Shown here piece by piece: positions 24,187 through 31,584 of a DNA stretch of 33,086 nucleotides (its first letter is position 1; each line of letters starts with the position of its first letter). Under the pieces are notes generated by a model. That model had not been told where the DNA came from. It saw nothing but the letters and a program-made list of their open reading frames with translations, and did not search any database. The DNA is taken from the NCBI GenBank assembly GCA_947589295.1, contig CANQBZ010000024.1:1-33086 (forward strand), read 5' to 3'. Both the position numbers and the translations under genes were made by a program. The DNA is from an uncultured Akkermansia sp. GTDB lineage: Bacteria > Verrucomicrobiota > Verrucomicrobiia > Verrucomicrobiales > Akkermansiaceae.

Positions 24187-25901
24187 TGCCTATGTGGCGG
24201 TTGTCACGCCTTATCTGCGCCACCCTGGTGGGGCTGCTGGTTGTGTGGGGATTCATCAACCTGCACAATGCTGAACCGGCTGCCTGGGAGCATCTTATTG
24301 AGCGCATTCAGTTCATCCCGGCTCTGCTCGGCACACAAAGCGGCGTGGCATGGGCAGGCGTTGTGCTGGCCTCTCTCATTGTCGTTACTCTCATCTTCGG
24401 ACGTGTGTATTGTTCCTTCCTCTGTCCATTGGGGATTGCTCAGGATATCGTCATCCGCCTGCACAGCTTTGTCGGGCGTCTGCGCGGCAGAAAGGCGGCC
24501 CATCCTGCCCGTCGCTATGCGCCGCCGGTGCCCTATGTGCGATACGGGGTGCTGCTGGCAGTGACGGTCGGCTGGCTCCTCGTCGGAGCCGCGGTCTTGG
24601 CTTGGGTGGATCCTTACAGCATCGCGGGACGTTTCTTGGCAGGCGTCATCAACCCGCTTGCGGCGGAGCTGGCCAATGCCGTAGAAGGGCGACAAGTGAC
24701 GGCGGCAGCATGGGGACGCTACGGCTGGCTGCTGGCGCCCGTCGTGATTATGTTTCTGCTGCCGCTCATCCTGGCGTGGTGGCGCGGGCGGCTCTATTGC
24801 AACACGCTCTGCCCGGTGGGAGCGCTGCTTGGCCTGCTGGCGCGCCGCCCCTTGCTGCGCATTGGCATGGACCCCAACGGCTGTATACGCTGCGCCGCCT
24901 GCGTGCGCGCCTGCAAGGCTCAGTGCATCGATCTGCAAAGCTATTGCGTGGACACCTCGCGCTGCATCAACTGCTACGACTGCGTGAGCGCCTGCAAACG
25001 CGGTTTACGTCCGCACCTCGTTTCCCCTTTCCAAACCCCGGGCGTCAAAAAAAACTCGCCCCCAAAAACTAACTGCGAGAAAGAGCCTCCAAGCAGCTCG
25101 CGCCGCGCATTCCTGGGTCTGTTAGCCACGAGCGTACCGGTGGTTGCCGCCCCTGCCCAGACCGACAACATAGCCCCTGCAGCCTCCCCGCCCGGCAGTG
25201 TGAGTGTGCCGCGTTTTCTGAGCCACTGTACCGGCTGCGGGCTGTGTATCACCGCCTGTCCTACCCGGGTGCTGCAACCTGCCACCCTGCAACATGGGTT
25301 CTCGGGCTTCCTGAAGCCCTACCTGGATTTCACCCGTGGTTTCTGCAACTTTGATTGCACGGCCTGCAGCTCCGTGTGCCCGGTTGGCGCGATTCTCCCC
25401 CTCTCGCGCGCCGAAAAAAAACGCACGCAGATCGCCCTGGCCTCGTTCCATTCTGAGCGTTGCATCGTGTACGGCCACCAAACGGAGTGCGGCGCCTGCA
25501 CCGAACATTGCCCTACCAAAGCCCTCTCCACCATTGAAGGCAAAGTCCCCTGCTACACGCCTGAAAACTGCATCACCTGCGGCGCCTGTGTGGACATTTG
25601 CCCGCAGCATGCGCTCTCGTTACAACCGGGAGGCGAGCATGTGCAAATTGACCGCGCCAAGTGCATCGCTTGCGGCAAGTGCTCGCGGGTGTGCCCTACG
25701 AAAGCTATGACCAGCAAACGGCTGATGGTGCCGGTGCTGGACAGCAAACTCTGCATCGGGTGCGGAGCCTGCTCCTACGCCTGCCCGGTGCGGCCGGAGC
25801 GAGCCATGCAGATCACCCCGCTCAGTCGACACGGGAGCGCCGAGGTGCTCCACGAAGCTCCTGCTCAAAACCCTGTCAGCGCCGACGAGTTCCCCTTCTA
25901 A
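24186..25901 (+). CDS. Membrane-bound polyferredoxin (NapH-like plus NapG/MauM-like fusion)
   Basis: 571 residues. The N-terminal third has four hydrophobic segments (about 6-26, 53-75, 118-140, 178-200) and two Cys-x3-Cys-Pro motifs (CSFLCPLG, CNTLCPVG), as in NapH/CcoG-type proteins. I count eight 4Fe-4S-type cysteine tetrads: CIRCAACVRAC, CINCYDCVSAC, CTGCGLCITAC, CNFDCTACSSVC, one ending CGACTEHC, CITCGACVDIC, CIACGKCSRVC and CIGCGACSYAC. After the first two, an internal SSRRAFLGLL (residues 304-313) plus hydrophobic stretch resembles a Tat signal, suggesting fusion of a membrane ferredoxin with a normally separate exported ferredoxin. It probably passes electrons between membrane and exported partners, with DUF362 as the obvious candidate. 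The exact acceptor is unknown. Confidence 0.88.
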   Translation: MPMWRLSRLICATLVGLLVVWGFINLHNAEPAAWEHLIERIQFIPALLGTQSGVAWAGVVLASLIVVTLIFGRVYCSFLCPLGIAQDIVIRLHSFVGRLRGRKAAHPARRYAPPVPYVRYGVLLAVTVGWLLVGAAVLAWVDPYSIAGRFLAGVINPLAAELANAVEGRQVTAAAWGRYGWLLAPVVIMFLLPLILAWWRGRLYCNTLCPVGALLGLLARRPLLRIGMDPNGCIRCAACVRACKAQCIDLQSYCVDTSRCINCYDCVSACKRGLRPHLVSPFQTPGVKKNSPPKTNCEKEPPSSSRRAFLGLLATSVPVVAAPAQTDNIAPAASPPGSVSVPRFLSHCTGCGLCITACPTRVLQPATLQHGFSGFLKPYLDFTRGFCNFDCTACSSVCPVGAILPLSRAEKKRTQIALASFHSERCIVYGHQTECGACTEHCPTKALSTIEGKVPCYTPENCITCGACVDICPQHALSLQPGGEHVQIDRAKCIACGKCSRVCPTKAMTSKRLMVPVLDSKLCIGCGACSYACPVRPERAMQITPLSRHGSAEVLHEAPAQNPVSADEFPF

Positions 25902-25908
25902 ACACGGC

Positions 25909-25937
25909 TTGACGCGGAAGCGTTTGGATGGTATAAA
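25909..25937 (+). promoter_or_regulatory. Promoter of the nrnA-truB-ribF operon
   Basis: TTGACG (25909-25914) and TATAAA (25932-25937) are 17 bases apart, right after the polyferredoxin stop. The -10 ends 12 bp before the nrnA ATG, giving a leader of about 5-6 nt. Confidence 0.65.
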
Positions 25938-25949
25938 GACTCCCGACCA

Positions 25950-26939
25950 ATGGCAGCCCGAAGTTCGCACCAGGAGATTGCTCAAACGCTCATCGATCTC
26001 AATGAGATAGCGCTTATCTCGCACATGCGACCGGACGGTGATGCCGTGGGCAGCTCCATTGCGCTTGGGCTGGCTCTGCAAGCGCTCGGCAAGCGCGTGC
26101 ACGTGTGGATCGAAGATGGCGTACCGGAGCGCTTCCGCTTTCTGGAAGGCGCGCAGTTTGTCACCCCTCCGCCAAATACTTTGCCACCCGGGCTGGAGTG
26201 CGTGGTCTGCCTGGATTGCGGAGAACCCAAACGCTTGGGCGGCAATGGTCAACTACTTGTAGAATCAGCCCCCCTTACCATCAATATCGACCACCACGAA
26301 ACCAACACTCTGTACGCCACAATGAACCTCGTGCAGGAGAAAGCCGCAGCCTGCGCCTGCGTGCTCGCTCCCCTGCTGGATGCTCTCGGCGTCGCGCTCA
26401 CTCCACCCATGGCTGCCGCGCTCTACGTTGCCGTCAACACGGATACGGGCTCTTTCCAATACAGTTCGACCACGCCGGAAGTTATGCGCCTGGGCGCACG
26501 GCTCATTGAGGTCGGGGTGGACGTGGGAGACATCAACCGTCGCCTCTACCAGGAACTCCCCCTGGCTGCCCTGCACCTGCAGCGCGAGGTGCTCTGCAAC
26601 ATGGAGCTGGACGCCGAGGGTCTCATTGTACACTATTCGCTCACCATCGCCCGTCGGCAGGAGCTTCACCTGCGACTCGAAGACACGAAAGACCTGGTGG
26701 ATATCATCCGCGTTCTGCGCGGTGCCAAAGTAGCGCTCATCTTTGAGGAGCTGGAGGGCGGGCTTGTCCGCATCTCCCTGCGCTCGAAAGACCCCGCCGT
26801 GCGGGTAAATGATCTGGCCGCTCAATTTGGCGGAGGGGGACACCCCATGGCTGCCGGCATTCGCATGCGCGGCACGCTTGGCGACGTGCGTTCCGCCGTG
26901 TTGCAAGCCACTCGCAAAGCCCTGAGCTCACGTGCATGA
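25950..26939 (+). CDS. nrnA: Bifunctional oligoribonuclease/pAp phosphatase NrnA (DHH/DHHA1)
   Basis: 329 residues, the usual length. NrnA degrades short RNAs (nanoRNA) and dephosphorylates 3'-phosphoadenosine 5'-phosphate in the cytoplasm. Motifs: HMRPDGDAVGSS (25-36), CLDCGEPKR (87-95) and the DHH triad Asp114-His115-His116 in NIDHHETN, all manganese ligands. The C-terminal DHHA1 domain ends with FGGGGHPMAAG, which binds substrate. The stop overlaps the truB start as ATGA. The nrnA-truB-ribF order is a common bacterial arrangement; rbfA and infB, which often precede it, are absent. Confidence 0.93.
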   Translation: MAARSSHQEIAQTLIDLNEIALISHMRPDGDAVGSSIALGLALQALGKRVHVWIEDGVPERFRFLEGAQFVTPPPNTLPPGLECVVCLDCGEPKRLGGNGQLLVESAPLTINIDHHETNTLYATMNLVQEKAAACACVLAPLLDALGVALTPPMAAALYVAVNTDTGSFQYSSTTPEVMRLGARLIEVGVDVGDINRRLYQELPLAALHLQREVLCNMELDAEGLIVHYSLTIARRQELHLRLEDTKDLVDIIRVLRGAKVALIFEELEGGLVRISLRSKDPAVRVNDLAAQFGGGGHPMAAGIRMRGTLGDVRSAVLQATRKALSSRA

Positions 26940-27667
26940 CCTCCCCGTCTCCCGAGAGCCCCAACGGCGTGCTGCTGGTGGATAAAGACCCCGGTTTTAC
27001 CTCCCACAATGCCGTGGCGCTCTGTCGCCGTATCCTGGGAACGCGCAAGGTGGGACATTGCGGCACGCTGGACCCCATGGCCACCGGCATGCTGATTCTG
27101 GTCATCGGCAAGGCTACGCGTCTGCAGGAGCGCCTCATGAGCGAAGATAAAGTTTACACGGCCACCATGCAGCTTGGGATTGAAACCAATAGCCAGGACG
27201 CCGATGGTGAGGTAGTAGCCACGAAGCCGACCGATGGCGTCACTGCAGCTGATGTTCAACGCGCCTTTGAGCATTTTCACACTGAGTTTGACCAGGTGCC
27301 GCCCATGTTTTCTGCGGTGAAAATCAACGGCGTGCCCTGCTACAAGCTCGCGCGCCGGGGCGAAGAGGTCGCCCGGCGAGCCCGACGGGTGCGCGTGTTT
27401 GGCTACACGATCACCCGCATTGACTTGTCCGTCGCTCAGGTGGACTTTTCGGTGCACTGCTCCAAGGGCTTTTACGTGCGCACATACGCACACGACATCG
27501 GACAACTGCTGGGCTGCGGGGCGCACCTCACCGCCCTGCGCCGCATTCGATCCGGAAAGTTTGACATCGCTCAGGCCATGAGCGTGCCCGATCTGAAAGC
27601 AGCCACACGCCAGCAAATTCTTGCCCGTCTCATTCCCGTGGAACAGCTGATCCCCATCACCCCCTGA
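26936..27667 (+). CDS. truB: tRNA pseudouridine(55) synthase TruB
   Basis: 243 residues. It isomerises U55 in the T-loop of tRNAs. The N-terminus GVLLVDKDPGFTSHNAV and the catalytic loop VGHCGTLDPMATGML (Asp46 nucleophile) are typical, followed by KVYTATMQLG, PPMFSAVKINGVPCYKLAR and GFYVRTYAHDIG. It is at the short end for TruB and lacks a clear C-terminal PUA extension, as in many bacterial shorter forms. It overlaps nrnA by four bases and is followed by ribF after three bases, so it is translationally linked to both. Confidence 0.95.
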   Translation: MTSPSPESPNGVLLVDKDPGFTSHNAVALCRRILGTRKVGHCGTLDPMATGMLILVIGKATRLQERLMSEDKVYTATMQLGIETNSQDADGEVVATKPTDGVTAADVQRAFEHFHTEFDQVPPMFSAVKINGVPCYKLARRGEEVARRARRVRVFGYTITRIDLSVAQVDFSVHCSKGFYVRTYAHDIGQLLGCGAHLTALRRIRSGKFDIAQAMSVPDLKAATRQQILARLIPVEQLIPITP

Positions 27668-27670
27668 GCC

Positions 27671-28624
27671 ATGCAAATCTTTCATTCGTTCGCCGAATTG
27701 CATTGTCTTGAACGACCTGTTCACTGGGCCATCGGCTTTTTTGACGGCGTGCACCGTGGCCACGTCCGCGTGATGCACAGCGCCGACACTCCGGACGCCC
27801 TGCGCGGGGTCATCACCTTTGCCCGGCACCCGCTGGCGCTGCTCCGTCCCGCTTCCCAGCCTCCGCTCATTACCCCCCGGGCGGAATACAAAGCGCGGCT
27901 CATTGACGAGCTTGGAAAGGCCGATGTGTTGCTCTGCCTCCCCTTCGACGCCCGGCTTGCCGCACTCACGCCGGAGCAATTTTTGGATACGCTGGGAGAG
28001 GCATGCCGCGTGGCGGGTATATCAGTGGGCGAAAATTGGCGCTTCGGCGCGGGTGGATGCGGGAATGCAGAACGGCTCCGCCACGAGGGCACGCAACGCG
28101 GCTGGCACATCCGCATTTGCCCGCTGGAGCATCACCTCGGCGCGCCGGTGAGCTCGCAGCGCATCCGTGCCGCCCTGGCCGGGGGAAATATCTCGCTCGC
28201 CACGGCCCTGCTCGGTCACCCGTTTGTCATAGCCGGGCGCGTGGAACATGGCCAGCACCTGGCGCGGCGTCTCGGCTTTCCGACGGCCAACATCCCCATT
28301 TGCCCCCACAGCGCCTTGCCGCCAGCGGGGGTGTATGCTGTGTCTGCCAGCGTGCAAAACGCAGAGCTGAACGGCATTGCCAATTTGGGGCTGCGTCCCA
28401 GTATTGCCGAGCAACGTAAACTCCCTCGCCTCGAGGTCCATTTCCCTCATTGGCAGGGCGACTTGTACGGCTGCTCGCTCGCTGTGCAGCTGCGCCGCTT
28501 TATGCGCCCTGAGCAGCAATTCCCTTCCTTGGACGCCCTGCAAGCGCAGGTGCTGGCCGATATCTCATCCTTGGATTCTCAAGCAATCACGCCGAATTCA
28601 CCCACCTCTTTGTCAGAAAATTAG
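27671..28624 (+). CDS. ribF: Bifunctional riboflavin kinase/FAD synthetase
   Basis: 317 residues. It makes FMN from riboflavin and FAD from FMN. The N-terminal nucleotidyltransferase domain has GFFDGVHRGH (residues 22-31) and SSQRIRAAL; the C-terminal kinase domain begins near GRVEHGQHLARRLGFPTANI and continues with GVYAVSA, NLGLRPSI and a GDLYG loop. The usual NxGxRPT is here NLGLRPS, and the usual H-F-G/D stretch before GDLYG is HFPHWQG, so some drift is present but the core is intact. No FMN riboswitch is visible upstream because the gene lies three bases after truB. Confidence 0.93.
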   Translation: MQIFHSFAELHCLERPVHWAIGFFDGVHRGHVRVMHSADTPDALRGVITFARHPLALLRPASQPPLITPRAEYKARLIDELGKADVLLCLPFDARLAALTPEQFLDTLGEACRVAGISVGENWRFGAGGCGNAERLRHEGTQRGWHIRICPLEHHLGAPVSSQRIRAALAGGNISLATALLGHPFVIAGRVEHGQHLARRLGFPTANIPICPHSALPPAGVYAVSASVQNAELNGIANLGLRPSIAEQRKLPRLEVHFPHWQGDLYGCSLAVQLRRFMRPEQQFPSLDALQAQVLADISSLDSQAITPNSPTSLSEN

Positions 28625-28710
28625 ATTTTTGATAGAATCTCATTTTCAGAGCATTAAGTTCATTTTACCCTTCTGAACGCCGGGAATTGTCATTTTTTTT
28701 CATTTTAGAC
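28625..28710 (+). other. Intergenic region after ribF
   Basis: A weak AGATT..AATCT hairpin directly at the ribF stop (about 28623-28641), followed by CATTTT, may end the ribF transcript. It is AT-rich with a short stem, so I would not rely on it. The remainder shows only T-rich runs. Confidence 0.3.
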
Positions 28711-28738
28711 TTGCCATCAATGCCAAATTGGCTATAAT
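28711..28738 (+). promoter_or_regulatory. Promoter of the small lipoprotein gene
   Basis: TTGCCA (28711-28716) and a consensus TATAAT (28733-28738) are 16 bases apart. The spacer ends in the inverted repeat GCCAAATTGGC (28722-28732), which abuts the -10. The leader is about 55 nt, longer than for most genes here. Confidence 0.7.
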
Positions 28739-28799
28739 AGCTCCGCGTCTTCTGCCTACAGTGGGTAGAGGAACTTCAACCTAGTAAATATAAGAAAAT

Positions 28800-28928
28800 A
28801 TGAAGACCATCTCTGTTCTCGCTCTTACGGCGGTTGCTATTCTTGCCAGCTGCCAGCAGCAGCAGCAGCAGGAGGAAGCCCCTGTGGCTCCTGTCGCCCC
28901 TGTGGCTCCCGCTACTGTCACCAAGTAA
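28800..28928 (+). CDS. Small Gln-rich lipoprotein, 42 residues
   Basis: The product is 42 residues. Residues 1-17 form a short signal with a lipobox LASC, so Cys18 would be lipidated after signal peptidase II cleavage. The mature peptide is only 25 residues: six Gln from consecutive CAG codons, EEA, three VAP-type steps and TVTK. It resembles entericidin-size lipoproteins in scale but not in sequence. It has its own strong promoter and a 13-bp stem terminator, so it is a single-gene unit probably expressed strongly. The function is unknown. The translation is short, but lipobox, promoter and terminator together make it credible. Confidence 0.8.
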   Translation: MKTISVLALTAVAILASCQQQQQQEEAPVAPVAPVAPATVTK

Positions 28929-28977
28929 GAGTTTTTTCAAGGGGAGGTGGGCAACTGCCTCTCTTGCGAAGATTCGC

Positions 28978-29015
28978 AAGCGCGTTGGAATTTTTGTTCC
29001 AACGCGCTTTCTTTG
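28978..29015 (+). terminator. Strong terminator after the small lipoprotein gene
   Basis: AAGCGCGTTGGAA (28978-28990) pairs perfectly with TTCCAACGCGCTT (28997-29009) around a six-base loop, followed by TCTTT. It lies between the convergent lipoprotein and tsaE genes. An alternative hairpin, CTTGCGAA with TTCGCAAG (28963-28980), shares three bases with its 5' arm. Confidence 0.85.
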
Positions 29016-29033
29016 TAGCGTTTTGTCCCTTAG

Positions 29034-29489
29034 TCAATGAGACGCGCCGTGCACGAGCACGCGCCGGGTCGTCTCCCCTGTGCTCTCAACTTGCACCCAC
29101 ACGGTGTGCCGCGGCATGAGCGCTCCGTCAAAACGGTCCGCCCACTCCACGAGCAATACCATCCCGCTCTCCAGATACTCATCCCAACCTATCTGCAGCG
29201 CGTCCTCCGGCTGCTGCAGGCGGTAGAAGTCAAAATGGGCTGTCGGCAGTCTCCCATCAAGATGTTCGTGCACAATACTGAAGGTGGGGCTGGCGCCAAC
29301 TTGTTTACCCCCCAAGCCCTCCAGTATTCCCTGCACGAGACGCGTCTTGCCGGCGCCTAACTCACCTACCAACCCAAGCACATCCCCGGCTTCCAGGGCC
29401 CCAGCCAACTCTTTACCAAACGCTCGCATTGCCCGCTCGCCCTGCACCACGATCTCCTCTCGTTGAAAAATTTTTGCGATATTTTTCAT
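29034..29489 (-). CDS. tsaE: tRNA threonylcarbamoyladenosine biosynthesis ATPase TsaE
   Basis: 151 residues, the usual length. TsaE is the ATPase that with TsaB and TsaD installs threonylcarbamoyl on A37 of ANN-decoding tRNAs. Walker A is GELGAGKT (42-49); SPTF (67-70), the HFDFYR motif (85-90) and the late VEWADRF (114-120) are all family landmarks. It converges on the small lipoprotein gene and its start region is back-to-back with the rplU promoter. No clear promoter could be assigned, and tsaB and tsaD are not in the window. Confidence 0.94.
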   Translation of the reverse strand: MKNIAKIFQREEIVVQGERAMRAFGKELAGALEAGDVLGLVGELGAGKTRLVQGILEGLGGKQVGASPTFSIVHEHLDGRLPTAHFDFYRLQQPEDALQIGWDEYLESGMVLLVEWADRFDGALMPRHTVWVQVESTGETTRRVLVHGASH

Positions 29490-29506
29490 TTTTTAATAAA
29501 TTTTAC

Positions 29507-29534
29507 TTGCCAATTTGGCCAACATGTCTATAAT
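29507..29534 (+). promoter_or_regulatory. Promoter of rplU-rpmA
   Basis: TTGCCA (29507-29512) and TATAAT (29529-29534) are 16 bases apart, the same boxes and spacing as the lipoprotein promoter. The inverted repeat GCCAATTTGGC (29509-29519) overlaps the -35. Confidence 0.7.
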
Positions 29535-29540
29535 GTGCCA

Positions 29541-29556
29541 GCCCGCGCAAGCGGGT
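29541..29556 (+). promoter_or_regulatory. Hairpin in the rplU leader
   Basis: GCCCGC (29541-29546) and GCGGGT (29551-29556) pair around a GCAA tetraloop of the GNRA type, 22 bp before the rplU ATG. It falls at the very 5' end of the predicted transcript. Ribosomal protein leaders often fold for autoregulation or stability, but this one does not match a leader I can name. Confidence 0.45.
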
Positions 29557-29578
29557 GCAACCAAAAAATCAGAAAACT

Positions 29579-29899
29579 ATGGCATACGCAATATTCGCAT
29601 CCGGCAGCAAGCAGTACCGGGTCACGGTGGGCGATGTAGTGGAAGTGGATCGTCTTCCCGACATGCAGAATGATGGTGAGGCGAAGTTCGACCATGTGCT
29701 GCTGGTAGAAAACGGGGAAACGACAAAGGTTGGGACTCCGATGGTGGAGGGGGCCAGCGTGACCGCCCAGGTGTTGGAAGCCGAGGCGCGCGGGCCGAAG
29801 GGGATTGCTTTCAAATTCAAGCGCCGCAAAGGTTTTCACAAAAAGAAGGGGTTCCGAGCTGCGCTCACCAAGGTCAAAATCACCGCGATCAACGCTTAA
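29579..29899 (+). CDS. rplU: 50S ribosomal protein L21
   Basis: 106 residues, as expected (about 103). L21 binds 23S rRNA in the large subunit. Landmarks: [13 protein letters not shown] at the N-terminus, [17 protein letters not shown], and the basic [21 protein letters not shown] tail region. An upstream in-frame GTG at 29555 would add eight residues (MQPKNQKT), but the ATG at 29579 gives the conserved MAYAIF start and is preferred. rpmA follows after 27 bp. Confidence 0.97.
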   Translation: MAYAIFASGSKQYRVTVGDVVEVDRLPDMQNDGEAKFDHVLLVENGETTKVGTPMVEGASVTAQVLEAEARGPKGIAFKFKRRKGFHKKKGFRAALTKVKITAINA

Positions 29900-29926
29900 T
29901 TATTAACCGAGACATTTTTACCAGTC

Positions 29927-30178
29927 ATGGCACATAAAAAAGGACAAGGTTCAGTACGCAACGGGCGCGATTCCCGCAGCAAGCGCCTCGGCGTGAAAAA
30001 GTTTGGAGGCGAATCCGTCATCGCCGGCAATATCATCGTTCGCCAGCGCGGTACAAAGTTCCACCCCGGCAAAGGTGTGGGCATGGGCCGCGATTACACG
30101 ATTTTCTCGTTGGTGGACGGACGCGTGTTTTTTGACCGCGAAGGCCGCCGCGTCAATGTAGTGGGAGACGCGCAGTAG
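29927..30178 (+). CDS. rpmA: 50S ribosomal protein L27
   Basis: 83 residues, standard length. L27's N-terminal tail reaches the peptidyl transferase centre. The sequence [42 protein letters not shown] and [10 protein letters not shown] is nearly canonical. No N-terminal cleavage extension of the Firmicute type is present. It ends 46 bp before a strong terminator. Confidence 0.98.
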   Translation: MAHKKGQGSVRNGRDSRSKRLGVKKFGGESVIAGNIIVRQRGTKFHPGKGVGMGRDYTIFSLVDGRVFFDREGRRVNVVGDAQ

Positions 30179-30224
30179 TTCTCCCCTCAGGGCGTGCAGT
30201 GCGACGCGCTCCCTGCTTTCCTCG

Positions 30225-30254
30225 AAGAGCCGAGTTCACTCTCGGCTCTTTTTT
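30225..30254 (+). terminator. Terminator of rplU-rpmA
   Basis: AAGAGCCGAG (30225-30234) and CTCGGCTCTT (30241-30250) form a 10-bp stem with a six-base loop, continuing into TTTT. It lies between convergent rpmA and the rmlD-like gene and may help stop both transcripts. Confidence 0.85.
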
Positions 30255-30259
30255 CTGAG

Positions 30260-31144
30260 TCAACGACGCAACCAGCGCATGTAGTCTTCCACCGCCCGAC
30301 ACACGCACGCGCTCGCACTCGGCATGGGAATCCCGAGCGCCAGCAGTGCGCTGTTGTCCATCGCTGTGTGAGCCGGGCGCGGAGCACGAAATCTGCTCAT
30401 GGTGCAAACGAGCTGCGACTCCACATGCGGCATCTGCTGCAGGGCGCCCAGCGCACAGGCGTGTTCCAGAGCTATTTTGGCGCCGCTGTAACGGCTCATC
30501 GGCTCGCCGCAGCTCGTCACTTGAAGCACCCCGCTCACCCCATTCAACCGCGGGCTGAGAATGACGCGGGCAATATCCTGCGCATGCGTAGGCAGGGAGT
30601 CCTGATCCGCCGCAGCGAGCAATTTCTCCCCTCGCAGCGCCTGCGCCAGCATATGTTCCACGAAGGAGGGCTTTTCCGGGTTACCGCATACCCACGAAAC
30701 GCGCAAGATGAGAGCCTCGGCATTGCTCTCGCTCACTTGGCTCTCGGCCTCCGCCTTGGACATGCCGTAGATGTTGACAGGCTTGCACCGTGCATCAGCC
30801 GATTTGAGCCCCGGGCGACGTCCATCCAGCACGTAATCCGTGGAAAGGTGGATAAAACGGGCTCCTGTGTGTCGGCAGGCCAACGCCATGGCCGCCGGGC
30901 TCATGGCATTCACCACATGAGCGCGCAGGGGATCGTCCTGGCACGACTCAACTTGCGAGATCGCTGCACAGTTGACCACCAGTTGGGCCGTATCATGCCG
31001 CAGCACATACTCCCCGACAGCCGCCGGCTGCTCCAGGTCGCACTCTGCGTGTGCGGGAGCAAGCAGCTCGTACCCGTTTGCCTGCGCCGCTGCGCTGAGC
31101 GCCATCCCCACGCGCCCGCTTGCCCCGAAAATGAGTACCTTCAT
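30260..31144 (-). CDS. RmlD-like sugar-nucleotide reductase (SDR family)
   Basis: 294 residues, the length of dTDP-4-dehydrorhamnose reductases. The Rossmann motif GASGRVG (7-13), NCAA (58-61), HLSTDYVLDG (99-108) and the catalytic Tyr126-xxx-Lys130 pair in YGMSK are those of the RmlD branch of extended SDRs, which reduce dTDP-6-deoxy-4-keto-L-hexose. rmlA, rmlB and rmlC are not nearby, so the dTDP-rhamnose role is not confirmed; the MAT2B-like branch has the same motifs. It overlaps the Sel1 gene by four bases and is last in the hisS operon. Confidence 0.82.
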   Translation of the reverse strand: MKVLIFGASGRVGMALSAAAQANGYELLAPAHAECDLEQPAAVGEYVLRHDTAQLVVNCAAISQVESCQDDPLRAHVVNAMSPAAMALACRHTGARFIHLSTDYVLDGRRPGLKSADARCKPVNIYGMSKAEAESQVSESNAEALILRVSWVCGNPEKPSFVEHMLAQALRGEKLLAAADQDSLPTHAQDIARVILSPRLNGVSGVLQVTSCGEPMSRYSGAKIALEHACALGALQQMPHVESQLVCTMSRFRAPRPAHTAMDNSALLALGIPMPSASACVCRAVEDYMRWLRR

Positions 31145-31581
31145 GCGCTGTGTTCAAGAGTATTGATACGGCTTTTGCGCGCCAGTCGCAGCAACTCATC
31201 GTACGCACGCGTCTCACCGCGAGCGGCGGCTTTGCGGTACCAATACGCAGCTATTTCATCGCTCTGCGGTGCGCCGACGCCCTGCTCAAAGCACGCACCC
31301 AACTTAAGCGCTGCCGAAGCATGCCCACGGCGCGCGGCGTTTTCCAGGCAACATACAGCGCCCGCCGGGTCCTTTCTGCAGCCAACGCCCTTCAGGTAGC
31401 ATTTTCCCATCAAGTAAAACGCATCAGGCTCGCCGGCCTTGGCCGCAACGTCGAAGCACCCCAGTGCACGCTCGTAGTTTCGCTCCACACCGCGCCCGCG
31501 CAGTAAGCGGCGACCCAGCTGCATGCATGCCTGCACATCCCCGGCAGCTGCGCGTTGCTCCAGGTTTTCATCACGATCCAT
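31141..31581 (-). CDS. Sel1-like repeat protein
   Basis: 146 residues with three full 36-residue Sel1 repeats at 15-50, 51-86 and 87-122 (ALGCFDVAAKAG, AVCCLENAARRG and AAYWYRKAAARG) plus the start of a fourth. Such repeats form alpha-solenoid scaffolds that bind other proteins. No signal peptide or membrane segment is visible, so a cytoplasmic location is likely. It starts three bases after the hisS stop and overlaps the next gene by four bases, so it is coupled to both. The partner is unknown. Confidence 0.85.
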   Translation of the reverse strand: MDRDENLEQRAAAGDVQACMQLGRRLLRGRGVERNYERALGCFDVAAKAGEPDAFYLMGKCYLKGVGCRKDPAGAVCCLENAARRGHASAALKLGACFEQGVGAPQSDEIAAYWYRKAAARGETRAYDELLRLARKSRINTLEHSA

Positions 31582-31584
31582 GGT

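Noticed and set aside
27640..27670. FMN riboswitch before ribF
   Set aside because: There are only three bases between truB and ribF.
26822..27979. Minus-strand frame of 385 codons
   Set aside because: It is antisense to nrnA, truB and ribF, all well supported.
30194..31399. Plus-strand frame of 401 codons
   Set aside because: It is antisense to the RmlD-like and Sel1 genes and has no features.
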